Shown: positions 17,588-27,199 of the stretch, piece by piece
Layout: each line of letters opens with the position of its first letter
Numbering within the stretch: position 1 is the stretch's first letter
DNA from: Actinomycetota bacterium
GTDB taxonomy: Bacteria > Actinomycetota > Acidimicrobiia > Acidimicrobiales > Acidimicrobilacustridaceae
Assembly: GCA_009700115.1 (NCBI GenBank)
Contig: WLMU01000009.1
Span: 1-41,675, forward strand
DNA: 41,675 nt
Reading direction: 5' to 3'
Translations under genes and position numbers: made by a program
Notes under the pieces: generated by a model
The model's database searches: none
The model's input: only the letters and a program-made list of their open reading frames with translations
Told to the model about the DNA's origin: nothing

Positions 17588-19240
17588 TCAGCGAAGTGTG
17601 GTTGTCGTAGCAGCGCCAGCAATCGTTGTTGTTGTTGCACCAGCGATCGTGGTGGTCGTGACTGCGGCCGTCGTGGTGGTCGTTTCGGGGACGACCGTGT
17701 CATCCGAGCGAACTGCGGTAACTGCAGCTACCGCTTGGTCAGGCGTAAAGACGTTGGCTAACAATGACTCGGTTCCGATAACTGGAAAGTCGGAAATTGT
17801 CTGGATCTCGAACGGAGTCGTGACCGTCATCCACTGCCCGACAACGACGGGGCGATCCGATTCCACCTCAACCGAAGCATCTGTCTTTCCAACTATCGCC
17901 GATGTCAGGCTAAGTACCAGTCGTTGGCCCGGAGCAATGCGAACCGACTTCGCAGCCACTATTGCGGTCACTGAACCTTTCGAATGCAAAGAAATCGTCA
18001 CTGTTGCGGTTTGCGAACCAGAAGGATTGGCCACAGCAATCAGCGTCGTCGAAACATCCGTCGCCGAGGAAACTGTGCCGAGCCACGAAGTCGCAGCAAT
18101 GGGGACACCCATCGAGAAGGCAAACCCTCCGACAGACGCGCCGCGTGTCGCTCCGATAGATCGCTCGGCAACAATGGGCACTCCACTCCCCGACCGAACG
18201 ATCAGCCAACGACCGACGGATTTCGGAATCCGAGGGTCGATCGCAAGATCTATTTGCGCCGAACGGTGCGAAGCCACTTGAACGACAAACGGCTCGACGC
18301 TGCCGTTCGTAGCCGGATCATCGAGTTGAATTTCAACCTGTACTTCGGTATCGGCGTCGCCCATATTCATCACGGACACGATCTCTCGTGCGCTTGTCGA
18401 TGCGGCAGTCGCAACTGGGAATGTCCAAATCGGCGCTACTGCTGTTGCTCCGAGAACTGCGGTGAGGCCTTGCTCGGTGTTTGTGCGACCGTCACCGGTT
18501 TGAATCTGTTCGGCGATCACGCGACCGATACGAGCGTGGACGGTTGTCGAAACTCGTTCTCGAAGCGTGACAATTGCGCCGACATCAACTTTGACGACAC
18601 GCCCACCTGGAACAACCATTCCCTGAAGTTGCTGTGGCGTTCGTGCTCCGTCTTCCGTATCGAACGAGATGTCAACGGTGGCTTCACCCGGGAATGGGTT
18701 GAACAGCGAGAGTAAATTACGGCTTCCGGCTCGAGTCGTGCCCGAGGGGAAGTACCAGTTGTCACCTGGACTCGACGCACATGCACTGATCGATCGACCG
18801 GCAGGCCCACGAAGTTCATGGGTGACCGTGATTCCTCCGCCAGAAACTTCAACAAGCGCAGACGCCCAGGCTGCTTTCAGGATCTCACTGACCCGGAGAG
18901 TCGTCTGACCGTGAGCTCCGATGGCCACAGACTTGACCGCTGTAACTCCGCTTTCGGTGTAGGCAGTTACAGATCCGCTCGCGTCATTCGATGACGCGTT
19001 TGAGATCGTAAGAGTTTGTTCCGCGAAACCAGCGGTGTCGCCCGCAACGACGCCGGTGGCGGTTCCCGCTGCGCAGTACCAAGTGGAACTGAGAGCATCG
19101 CCAGCCGCTGCAGTTGGAACCATCTCGTTGAGACGCACATTGGGATGATTTCCGACGCCGGTTCGGTTTTGCGCGGCAATCGCGGTAACCGAAAGTGCAG
19201 CGATAAGTAACAAAATCGGCAGTCGCCAGGCGCGCTTCAC
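17588..19240 (-). CDS. Exported DUF5719-type protein with Thr-rich C-terminal tail
   Basis: 550 residues. A signal peptide (KRAWRLPILLLIAALSVTAIAA) leads to a long beta-rich, Thr/Val/Ser-rich region built from repeated Ig-like stretches, with few lysines. The tail is TTTTTAAVTTTTIAG repeated to the end. The position directly after a giant GT2/membrane protein gene matches the actinobacterial DUF5719 family, whose function is unknown. The GTG start overlaps the upstream stop as GTGA, implying translational coupling. The role is probably in the envelope outside the membrane. Family assignment is by context and style and should be treated as moderate. Confidence 0.7.
   Translation of the reverse strand: MKRAWRLPILLLIAALSVTAIAAQNRTGVGNHPNVRLNEMVPTAAAGDALSSTWYCAAGTATGVVAGDTAGFAEQTLTISNASSNDASGSVTAYTESGVTAVKSVAIGAHGQTTLRVSEILKAAWASALVEVSGGGITVTHELRGPAGRSISACASSPGDNWYFPSGTTRAGSRNLLSLFNPFPGEATVDISFDTEDGARTPQQLQGMVVPGGRVVKVDVGAIVTLRERVSTTVHARIGRVIAEQIQTGDGRTNTEQGLTAVLGATAVAPIWTFPVATAASTSAREIVSVMNMGDADTEVQVEIQLDDPATNGSVEPFVVQVASHRSAQIDLAIDPRIPKSVGRWLIVRSGSGVPIVAERSIGATRGASVGGFAFSMGVPIAATSWLGTVSSATDVSTTLIAVANPSGSQTATVTISLHSKGSVTAIVAAKSVRIAPGQRLVLSLTSAIVGKTDASVEVESDRPVVVGQWMTVTTPFEIQTISDFPVIGTESLLANVFTPDQAVAAVTAVRSDDTVVPETTTTTAAVTTTTIAGATTTTIAGAATTTTLR
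17591..17694 (-). repeat. Short coding repeats for Thr-rich tail of the DUF5719 protein
   Basis: Imperfect repeats encode TTTTTAAV, TTTTIAGA, TTTTIAGAA, TTTTLR at the protein C-terminus. Such T-tracts are probably extended spacers or O-glycosylation-like segments on exported proteins. A similar tract ends the LCP protein at 36013-36115. Confidence 0.6.
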
Positions 19241-22200
19241 TTCGATCGCCTCCGGATTCCGCGACGTTGACGTACAACTTCTTCATCGGCGTCTGCGGTT
19301 TCAGATGTCTCCGGCACTTCAGTTGCTGCCGCTTCCTCAGTGTTCGAAGATGCCTCAACAGGTACAACCTCGACAGCCTCGATGATTCCGGTGTCGATGA
19401 GAATTCGGTCGAGTGCATCGGGACCTTCGATTCGGCCGCCTTCTGGATTGGCTTCCTCGGAACTGATCTCATCGATCTGAACGTCTGCCACCATGAGCAG
19501 ATCTGTGCGTTCATCTTCTCGAACTCGCACTCGCAACAAATACACAACAACGAGAATCCAAAGAAGTGCTTGTCCGCCAAGAAGTAGCCAGCGAGTTGCA
19601 GGCGTCTGGAAAGAGAGCGTGGCAGCTCCCCCACTGTCGGCAGCGAATGAGTTCGACCATCCGAATGCCGACGAGCGCGTGAGTGACTTCCCATTTACCT
19701 TGAGCGACCAGTTATCTCCGGCTGAAGCGACATAGACCTCGCCCGCTCCGGGAAGATCACCCTTTGCTTCGGCGAAGGGGGCGGAGTCGGTCAGGACCGC
19801 CGTCGATTTTTGCAGTGCAGGATCGGTTCGATCAGCCAGCGATGATCCCCCGTTGGGGAGCTGCGAACCACTCGGCAGAAGCGCTACTCCGGGCGCCCAT
19901 GCTGAGTTTCGATAGACACGAACCCCCGGGTTTACCGTGATTGATGCAAGGTCAAGTTGCGCGTCGAGCACTGAAAGTAAGTCGGCGGGAACAGACGCAC
20001 GTGAACGCGCATACGGATCGGGTGCAGGCGCAACGGTAACGACCACGTAACGAACAGCCATTGGAGACAGCAGAGCGCCAAGGCGAGCAGTTCCTCCATT
20101 CGATGCCGTTTGCAAAGCACGCGCAAGATTGCTTGTTGCCCCCGAATCCGAGCCAGGCCATTGCTCAGCAATAGACGGCGTTCCTGCGACCGTTGATGCA
20201 AACGCAAGTGTTCTGTTCGGTCCGAGGTTGTCGACTGCGGGAGCATCGAGATTCCAGCCTTGGAGCGGAAGTGCTGATGCATCTCCGAGCCAAAGAACCC
20301 GATACGCGCCATCGGTAGTTCCGTCGCCAAGGAAAGAAAGAGAGCGATTGAAATCGCCGCGCGGTAGATCCCAACGTCCGGAGAACGATGAAAGCAATGC
20401 GGGTCCGAGCGCACCAATAAACGCCAGTGCAGCGAAGAGTGAAACGATCTGTCGCCATCCAAAGTGATAGTCGGGAAGGTCAATCTCGAATGCAGCCATC
20501 CCGAGACCAGCGGCGAGGGCAACACCGAGCGCTGCCGGAACGAGAAGCATGGATGGGCCGGGCAGAACCGAGGTCAACCAGCCTTGGCCGAAGGCCCACG
20601 CGAGTCCGAATCCAGTGATCGCAAGCACCCATCCGCGAACTGCCCACGTAAGTCGCCAACGGCGACCGATGAACAATGGCAACAGCGCAGTAATAAGCAG
20701 AAACCAACCGACGATTCCCGTTCCGAATGGTCCGGTCCCAAAACGCAAGACATCGCCGAGTCGCAGAGAAAATCCACCGTTCGATGACACCCCAACGATG
20801 GCATCCCATCCGTTCAGGAAGCCAAGACTCCAAGGCAGATGCAGAACGAGTGCGAAGACAGAACCGCCGATGCCCACGAAGATGATTCGACCGCTTCCGA
20901 CAAACTGGCCAGCGACCCAGCCACCAAGAGCAAACACAAGCGCAGCGCCGGAGACAACAACAATGATGGCCGGATCAATGATTGCGCCCAGCGCGACGAT
21001 GAAACCTACGAGAACAAGACGATGCCCGAGCGGTCGATGGCGAACTCCCGGCCCTGGTTCATCTCCTTTGCGACCGAAAGGAGCAAGTTCGCTGGCTGCA
21101 GCGAGTTGAGCGATAACCCACGGAAGCAATGCATAGAGAGCCAGAGTCCCCCACTGCCCCTGCGCCATAGCATTCGCGGCAACAGGAACGATGAGATACA
21201 CGACCGCGCTAAGAAGCCGCGCTCGTTGCGATGTCACCGGCCGGGTGAGCCTCCACATCCCGAGGACGCCTAAGGGCCAGAGGCCGAGAATGAGAACGCC
21301 GCGCAAGAGTCCGACAGCTCCCAGCACGAGATAGCCGAGCGCACCAAGTATCCCGAAGCCCGTCGGGGCTGGAGCGCTTGAGCCAAGTCCTACAGATTGG
21401 TAACCGCTGGTCCAACGCTCAAGCATCTGGCTAGGCGAAAGCAACCGCACGAAATCGCCAACCGCGGGAACGCCATGAAGAATCAGTTCGCGGCCGCCTG
21501 CAACCAAAAACACAAGCATCAATGCCCATACGACAAATGGAGTTGCCGAGCGAGCATCGCGCAAGTTCGACATCAGTTCTCGACCACCAGCTGCAGCCTC
21601 GGAGCGCGCTATTCGATGACGCATGAAGCCTGTCAGTCGAGCGCTACCGCGAGATTGGAACGCATGGACTTCGCTATCGGGAACGCGACGAATTGCCGCT
21701 AGTGACGTTCGGCGATCGCGTGCGCTTGAGGAATTGCGCCAATTCCATGTCCATGCGGACCACATATCTCTGACTCGACGGAAATGGCCAAGCACAACTG
21801 CTTGCAGAATCTCCATGAGTGAAAGAGCGAACGCTTCAGGCGTCGCTCGCAATCGAGTGCCGAACGAATCTGAGTTGCGCATGGCCCGCAATCGATGGCG
21901 AGCTTGCAGTCGACGTCGATCATCGGCTGGACGACGAATTCCGAGAGCTTCTAAGTGAGCAACGCGAGCTGCGGGAGCAACAATGACTCGGGCCCCAGCG
22001 ACATGAGCTCTCCAACAAAGTTCGAGGTCCTCGCCATGGAAGGTGATCGCAGCGTCATAGCCACCCAGCGCCTCGAAGAGGTCGGCACGAACCAACGTGA
22101 CCGCACCCGGGATGAAAAAAACGTCTCGCACGGCATCGTGCTGCTCTTGATCAAGATCACCACGTTCGACATACGGAGCGGAATGACCAAATCGGTCAGC

Positions 22201-22824
22201 GCCCATGCCCACCGACAACAGGCGTCGAGAGTCATTCCAATCGACGAGTTTCGGTCCCACGATTCCTGCGTTCGAACGAAATGCTTCTTCGACGAGAAGT
22301 CGAACTGCATCAGGCTCGAGTCTGATGTCGTCGTGACAGAACAGGTAGAACGCAGCGCCCTGCACCGATTGGAGGGCTTCATTCGCGGTCGTGGCGAAAC
22401 CGTCGTTTTTCTCGAGCCGGCGAAGGTGGGCATCGGGCAGTACGGCGCCGACTCGATCACGAAGGGCGCTACCGTCGGCGCTCGCTGCATCGACTACAAG
22501 AACGGAAAGTGCGGTGTAGTCCTGCGCCCGGAGGCTGGCCAGCGTTTCCTCAAACCATTCGCCAGGATCATGGGCGACGAGGACTGCAACTACGGCAGGC
22601 GCTGGTCCTTCGGTTTCATCGGCCTCGAAAAGTGCCTCGTACGATGCCGCCGGTGTGTTGATTTCACGCTCGGCAGCCGAGCGGGCACTTAGGGCCGCGA
22701 ATAACTCGTCGAAAATCGATTCGGACCCGTCATCGGCTGTCGGACCGGCCGAACCCACATCGGGAGGGTGCGGAGTCGGGCCCGGCCCATGATCGGGGGC
22801 GGAGGGGGGTTCAGAAACAGTCAC
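19237..22824 (-). CDS. Giant GT2 glycosyltransferase fused to a polytopic membrane domain
   Basis: 1195 residues. After a disordered acidic/Pro tail comes a GT2 domain (about 75-340) with VAVLVAHDPGEWFEETLASL, VVDAASADGS, the metal site CHDDIRLEPDAV, and the late acceptor motif GEDLELCWRAHVAGARV. About a dozen membrane segments follow (about 430-840), then an extracytoplasmic domain, a final membrane segment (LLGGQALLWILVVVYLL) and an acidic/basic tail. It is probably an envelope glycan transferase that also handles lipid-linked sugar. The GTG at 22824 is preferred over the 22950 track start because GGAG lies 6 nt upstream and the longer start overlaps a gene on the other strand. It is first in an operon with DUF5719 and the thioredoxin-like gene. 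Confidence 0.85.
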   Translation of the reverse strand: MTVSEPPSAPDHGPGPTPHPPDVGSAGPTADDGSESIFDELFAALSARSAAEREINTPAASYEALFEADETEGPAPAVVAVLVAHDPGEWFEETLASLRAQDYTALSVLVVDAASADGSALRDRVGAVLPDAHLRRLEKNDGFATTANEALQSVQGAAFYLFCHDDIRLEPDAVRLLVEEAFRSNAGIVGPKLVDWNDSRRLLSVGMGADRFGHSAPYVERGDLDQEQHDAVRDVFFIPGAVTLVRADLFEALGGYDAAITFHGEDLELCWRAHVAGARVIVAPAARVAHLEALGIRRPADDRRRLQARHRLRAMRNSDSFGTRLRATPEAFALSLMEILQAVVLGHFRRVRDMWSAWTWNWRNSSSARDRRTSLAAIRRVPDSEVHAFQSRGSARLTGFMRHRIARSEAAAGGRELMSNLRDARSATPFVVWALMLVFLVAGGRELILHGVPAVGDFVRLLSPSQMLERWTSGYQSVGLGSSAPAPTGFGILGALGYLVLGAVGLLRGVLILGLWPLGVLGMWRLTRPVTSQRARLLSAVVYLIVPVAANAMAQGQWGTLALYALLPWVIAQLAAASELAPFGRKGDEPGPGVRHRPLGHRLVLVGFIVALGAIIDPAIIVVVSGAALVFALGGWVAGQFVGSGRIIFVGIGGSVFALVLHLPWSLGFLNGWDAIVGVSSNGGFSLRLGDVLRFGTGPFGTGIVGWFLLITALLPLFIGRRWRLTWAVRGWVLAITGFGLAWAFGQGWLTSVLPGPSMLLVPAALGVALAAGLGMAAFEIDLPDYHFGWRQIVSLFAALAFIGALGPALLSSFSGRWDLPRGDFNRSLSFLGDGTTDGAYRVLWLGDASALPLQGWNLDAPAVDNLGPNRTLAFASTVAGTPSIAEQWPGSDSGATSNLARALQTASNGGTARLGALLSPMAVRYVVVTVAPAPDPYARSRASVPADLLSVLDAQLDLASITVNPGVRVYRNSAWAPGVALLPSGSQLPNGGSSLADRTDPALQKSTAVLTDSAPFAEAKGDLPGAGEVYVASAGDNWSLKVNGKSLTRSSAFGWSNSFAADSGGAATLSFQTPATRWLLLGGQALLWILVVVYLLRVRVREDERTDLLMVADVQIDEISSEEANPEGGRIEGPDALDRILIDTGIIEAVEVVPVEASSNTEEAAATEVPETSETADADEEVVRQRRGIRRRSK

Positions 22825-22835
22825 GACGGTCTCCG

Positions 22836-22841
22836 AGGGTA
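22836..22841 (-). promoter_or_regulatory. Putative -10 box (TACCCT) for the GT2-fusion operon
   Basis: Minus-strand TACCCT ends 11 nt before the GTG at 22824, with a GGAG ribosome-binding site between them, so the transcript would have a very short leader. It lies back to back with the box at 22876 on the other strand. Confidence 0.4.
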
Positions 22842-22875
22842 GTCCTCCCACTGTCTGATCCCGCTGACCCCCGTC

Positions 22876-22881
22876 TACGCT
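22876..22881 (+). promoter_or_regulatory. Putative -10 box (TACGCT) for the small protein / GT4 operon
   Basis: TACGCT ends 7 nt before the GTG at 22889, the same spacing as for ftsH and the CPBP gene. This supports the 73-aa ORF being a real, leaderless gene. Confidence 0.5.
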
Positions 22882-22888
22882 TACCGTT

Positions 22889-23110
22889 GTGGAAAATGAA
22901 CGAGTAGACCCGCTTCGACGAGCCGCCCACGAGGCGCTGAGCGTCGGCATAGGGCTTGGAATACTTGGGTTCCAACGATTTCAGATTCAGCGACGAGAGT
23001 GGGAACGCTCAACGGGCGCTTCGTTCCCCTCCCCTGCTGACTGCGAAAAACGAATGACCGATGCCGTCAACACCGTCTCCACCCTCTTCGCAAAATTTGG
23101 ACCCCGCTAA
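22889..23110 (+). CDS. Small conserved-looking protein of unknown function (73 aa)
   Basis: Begins with GTG at 22889 (VENERVDPLRRAAHEALSVGIGLGILGFQRFQIQRREWERS). I do not recognise the family. The N-terminal half forms a helix with a short hydrophobic centre (ALSVGIGLGILGF) flanked by many Arg residues, suggesting membrane-surface association or a packing helix. The C-terminal half is a second amphipathic helix. Evidence that it is real: a TACGCT box 7 nt upstream, a stop 1 nt before the GT4 start, and codon use like its neighbours. It is divergent from the giant GT2 gene, 64 nt away. Confidence 0.6.
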   Translation: MENERVDPLRRAAHEALSVGIGLGILGFQRFQIQRREWERSTGASFPSPADCEKRMTDAVNTVSTLFAKFGPR

Positions 23111-23111
23111 C

Positions 23112-24236
23112 GTGCGCATCGCCGTCGACGCGACCTCGCTGATCGGCCACCGAACCGGAATTGGCGGCGTCACTCGCACCTATCTCCACCGACTCGCTCG
23201 GCCCAACTTTGAGGTTTCCGCGTTCGCTGTTTCGCGTCGGGGCGCCGGGCCGATGCTGGACGAACTCCCAGAAGGTGTCGAAGCACACCGACGCCCCATG
23301 GTCGCTCGCCCACTCCGTGCACTGTGGCGTCGGGGTCCATGGCCTCCGATTGAGTGGTGGACCGGCGACATCGATCTCGTTTGGGGCCCAAATTACGTCG
23401 TGCCCCCAACAAAGAATGCTGCGCGTGTCGTGATGGTCCACGACCTCACCGCAGTGCACTTCCCCGAAATGTGCACACGAGATGTCCAACAAATGCCGTC
23501 TCTCTTGCGTCGAGAAATTCTCGATGGAGCATGGATCAATACCCCGTCTCAAGCAGTCGCCGACGACGTGGTCGAGACGCTTCAGGTCGATCCTCATCGC
23601 GTTCGAGCGATTCACCTTGGAGGCCCGGAACGACTCAGTTCGGCAACCAGAAGTGAACGAGCCGCGCGAGGTCGTCTTTTTGCTGGCGTCGATGAGTACT
23701 TGCTCTCGCTCGGAACCATCGAACCACGCAAAGACATCCCGTCACTCGTTCGCGCCTTCAACGTGATCGCACCTCGACGACCAAACCTGCACCTCGTCGT
23801 CGCTGGCCCCGATGGCTGGGGCGTCGATGCTGTCAGCGATGTCATTGGTGCATCGCCGTATCGCTCTCGAATTCGCAGAACGGGTTGGCTCACCGACGCT
23901 GACCGCGACGATCTCCTTGCTGGCACGCAAGCATTCGTTTATCCATCGTTGCTTGAGGGATTTGGCATTCCGCCACTCGAAGCAATGGCCGCTGGCGTGC
24001 CGGTGATCGCCACCCGAACTGGGTCCCTTCCTGAAGTTCTCGGCGCTGCAGCCGAGTGGGCCGAGCCAGGAGACGTCGACACTTTGGTGATAGCAATCGA
24101 AACCGTCCTCGATGATCAGGCCATTGCCCGCTCGTTGGTAACAGCGGGAGATGAACGGCTCACGCACTTCTCGTGGGATCGATCCACTGATGAACTCGTT
24201 GCGCTGTTCGAACTTGCGTGCGCGGCACGGGCCTAA
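23112..24236 (+). CDS. GT4 family glycosyltransferase (mannosyltransferase-like)
   Basis: 374 residues of a GT-B fold retaining transferase. The N-terminal [24 protein letters not shown] is the usual GT4 acceptor-domain start. The C-terminal donor domain has [11 protein letters not shown] and the EX7E motif in [23 protein letters not shown]. The GTG at 23112 is preferred over the track start at 23061, which overlaps the upstream small gene; the GTG lies 1 nt after that gene's TAA. The sugar is unknown, but GDP-mannose-derived donors fit the neighbours. A -10 for the next gene overlaps its TAA. Confidence 0.88.
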   Translation: MRIAVDATSLIGHRTGIGGVTRTYLHRLARPNFEVSAFAVSRRGAGPMLDELPEGVEAHRRPMVARPLRALWRRGPWPPIEWWTGDIDLVWGPNYVVPPTKNAARVVMVHDLTAVHFPEMCTRDVQQMPSLLRREILDGAWINTPSQAVADDVVETLQVDPHRVRAIHLGGPERLSSATRSERAARGRLFAGVDEYLLSLGTIEPRKDIPSLVRAFNVIAPRRPNLHLVVAGPDGWGVDAVSDVIGASPYRSRIRRTGWLTDADRDDLLAGTQAFVYPSLLEGFGIPPLEAMAAGVPVIATRTGSLPEVLGAAAEWAEPGDVDTLVIAIETVLDDQAIARSLVTAGDERLTHFSWDRSTDELVALFELACAARA

Positions 24237-24239
24237 GGT
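24234..24239 (+). promoter_or_regulatory. Putative -10 box (TAAGGT) or ribosome-binding site before the rmd-like gene
   Basis: TAAGGT begins with the TAA stop of the GT4 gene and ends 6 nt before the ATG at 24246. It fits the -10 pattern. AAGGTGA here could instead be the ribosome-binding site for translation from the upstream transcript; both readings are possible. Confidence 0.35.
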
Positions 24240-24245
24240 GACCTT

Positions 24246-25151
24246 ATGAGGGCTCTTGTAACGGGTGCGGCAGGATTTGTTGGGCAACACCTTTGCGCTC
24301 ACCTCCTCAGCGAGGGCGACACCGTGATCGGCGTTGATCGCGCCGACGGACCAGATCTCCTCGACCCCACCGGAGTAAGCGAGCTCGTGGCCGACATTCG
24401 ACCCGACGTCGTGTATCACCTCGGAGGTTGGAGCGATGTTGGTGCGTCGTGGGAGTTTCCGCTCGATGCATTCCGAGTCAACGGCGAAGGTACGCTCAAC
24501 GTTCTGCGTGCATGCATCGACAATGGATCGCCTCGTGTGCTCGCCGTTAGCAGCGCCGACGTGTACGGACGTGTCACTCCCGAAGAACTTCCGATCGATG
24601 AATCCACACCATTTCGCCCCGTGACCCCCTATGCCGCTAGCAAGGTTGCTGCCGACCAACTCGCTTTGCAGGCATGGTTAGGGCACGGACTCGAAACCAT
24701 TCGAGTCCGTGCGTTCAATCATCTCGGCCCAGGGCAAACCACGAAATTCGTTGCCCCTGCAATCGCCGAGCGGATTGCGCTCAATGAACGCGACGGCATC
24801 ACTGCTCTCCCTGTCGGCAATCTCACCCCCCGACGAGACCTCACTGATGTTCGCGACGTCGTGCGCGCGTATCGACTTCTCATACGTAACGGCGAACCAG
24901 GCGAGGCGTACAACGTTTGCTCTGGACGCGACCTCACCATTGGTGAACTTGCGAACCGACTCGTAGCCCTGGCAACTGTGCCAATGTCACTCGAGGCCGA
25001 CCCTGAGCTTCAACGACCCGTTGAAACCCCAATCCTGCGCGGTGATCCAAGCCGAGTGCATGCCGCCACCGGATGGTCCCCCGAGATTTCACTCGACTCG
25101 ACACTGCAAGACATTCTTGACGAGCAACGTGAGTTAGCCAACGGGAAATGA
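24246..25151 (+). CDS. rmd: GDP-4-keto-6-deoxy-D-mannose reductase-like NAD-dependent epimerase/dehydratase
   Basis: 301-residue extended SDR: MRALVTGAAGFVGQHL at the start (Rossmann motif GxxGxxG), VSSADVYG at the active-site Ser/Thr position, YAASK as the Tyr-Lys pair, and VRAFNHLGPGQTTKF, typical of Rmd enzymes. Rmd reduces the Gmd product to GDP-D-rhamnose. The neighbouring gmd, 93 nt downstream, supports this. A dTDP- or UDP-sugar epimerase role is the main alternative. The start ATG follows the GT4 stop by 9 nt. Confidence 0.78.
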   Translation: MRALVTGAAGFVGQHLCAHLLSEGDTVIGVDRADGPDLLDPTGVSELVADIRPDVVYHLGGWSDVGASWEFPLDAFRVNGEGTLNVLRACIDNGSPRVLAVSSADVYGRVTPEELPIDESTPFRPVTPYAASKVAADQLALQAWLGHGLETIRVRAFNHLGPGQTTKFVAPAIAERIALNERDGITALPVGNLTPRRDLTDVRDVVRAYRLLIRNGEPGEAYNVCSGRDLTIGELANRLVALATVPMSLEADPELQRPVETPILRGDPSRVHAATGWSPEISLDSTLQDILDEQRELANGK

Positions 25152-25181
25152 CTGCGAACGGGCTCTGTCCATTCTGGTTGA

Positions 25182-26225
<1,044 letters not shown>

Positions 26226-26230
26226 CTGCC

Positions 26231-27199
26231 GTGATCACCGTCATCGCCGGCGGCGTTGGCGCTGCTCGCATGTTGCGAGCGCTGCTGCAGGTCATCGACT
26301 CTTCAGAAGTCACAGCAATCGTCAATGTCGGCGACGATCTTGAACTTCACGGACTTCATATTTCTCCCGATCTCGACACCGTCACCTACACGCTGGCCGA
26401 TGCAATCAACCCGGAGACCGGATGGGGACTCGTCAACGAATCCTGGCAAGCCCGTTCGATGCTCGAGCAGTACGGCGGCGTTAGCTGGTTCGGCCTCGGA
26501 GATCGCGATCTAGGCACTCACCTTTACCGAACCCAACGAATTTCTGAAGGAGCCGACCTCACAACGGTCACTGCCGAAATCGTTGCTGCTTGGGGTCTTG
26601 AGCTCAACGTGCTTCCTGCTACCTGCGACCGTCTTCGCACAATGGTCACATTGGCTGCTGATGATCCATCGAGCACCGATTTCAAAGGTCTCACCGCCGG
26701 CACCGAAATCAGCTTTCAGGAGTACTTCGTTCAACGACACCATTCCGTTCCGGTCTCGGCGGTGCGTTTCGACGGGGCCGAGTCTTGTTCGCCGGCAACC
26801 GGCGTGATCGACGCAATCAACGAGGCTGACCTCATCGTTATTGCACCATCGAATCCGATCGTGTCCATTGCCCCAGTTCTTGCCATTCCCGGAATACGCG
26901 ACGCGCTTATCTCTCGACGTAACGCAGTCACGGCGGTCTCTCCAATCATTGCTGGCGCCGCCCTCAAGGGGCCCGCCGATCGAATGATGTCTGAACTTGG
27001 CCACGATGCGTCCGTCCTTGGCGTCGCTGGTCTCTACAAAGAATTCGTCAGCACGCTTGTCATAGATACCCAGGATTCCCAGCACAAAAGCGCCGTCGAA
27101 CGTTTTGGATTGCGCTGCATCGTCGCCGAAACCGTTATGAGCAAGCCCGGTGTTTCCGAATCACTCGCACATGCAGTTCTAGCTGGAGGAAACTCATGA
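26231..27199 (+). CDS. cofD: 2-phospho-L-lactate transferase-like (CofD/FbiA), coenzyme F420 synthesis
   Basis: Transfers the (enolpyruvyl/lactyl)phosphate unit from its GDP-linked form to the deazaflavin Fo, giving (dehydro)F420-0. 322 residues with an N-terminal Rossmann-like VIAGGVGAARML and NVGDDLELHGLHISPDLDTVTYTLA, which is diagnostic of CofD. Later come WFGLGDRDLGTHLYRT and the Fo-binding region APSNPIVSIAPVLAIPGIRDAL. The GTG start is at 26231. It overlaps cofE by ATGA and follows gmd by 5 nt. In M. tuberculosis the equivalent fbiA-fbiB pair also lies near manC and manB. Confidence 0.95.
   Translation: MITVIAGGVGAARMLRALLQVIDSSEVTAIVNVGDDLELHGLHISPDLDTVTYTLADAINPETGWGLVNESWQARSMLEQYGGVSWFGLGDRDLGTHLYRTQRISEGADLTTVTAEIVAAWGLELNVLPATCDRLRTMVTLAADDPSSTDFKGLTAGTEISFQEYFVQRHHSVPVSAVRFDGAESCSPATGVIDAINEADLIVIAPSNPIVSIAPVLAIPGIRDALISRRNAVTAVSPIIAGAALKGPADRMMSELGHDASVLGVAGLYKEFVSTLVIDTQDSQHKSAVERFGLRCIVAETVMSKPGVSESLAHAVLAGGNS

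Noticed and set aside
23742-24659. 305-aa minus-strand ORF across the GT4/rmd junction
   Set aside because: Antisense to two well supported genes and crosses their boundary; no motif.
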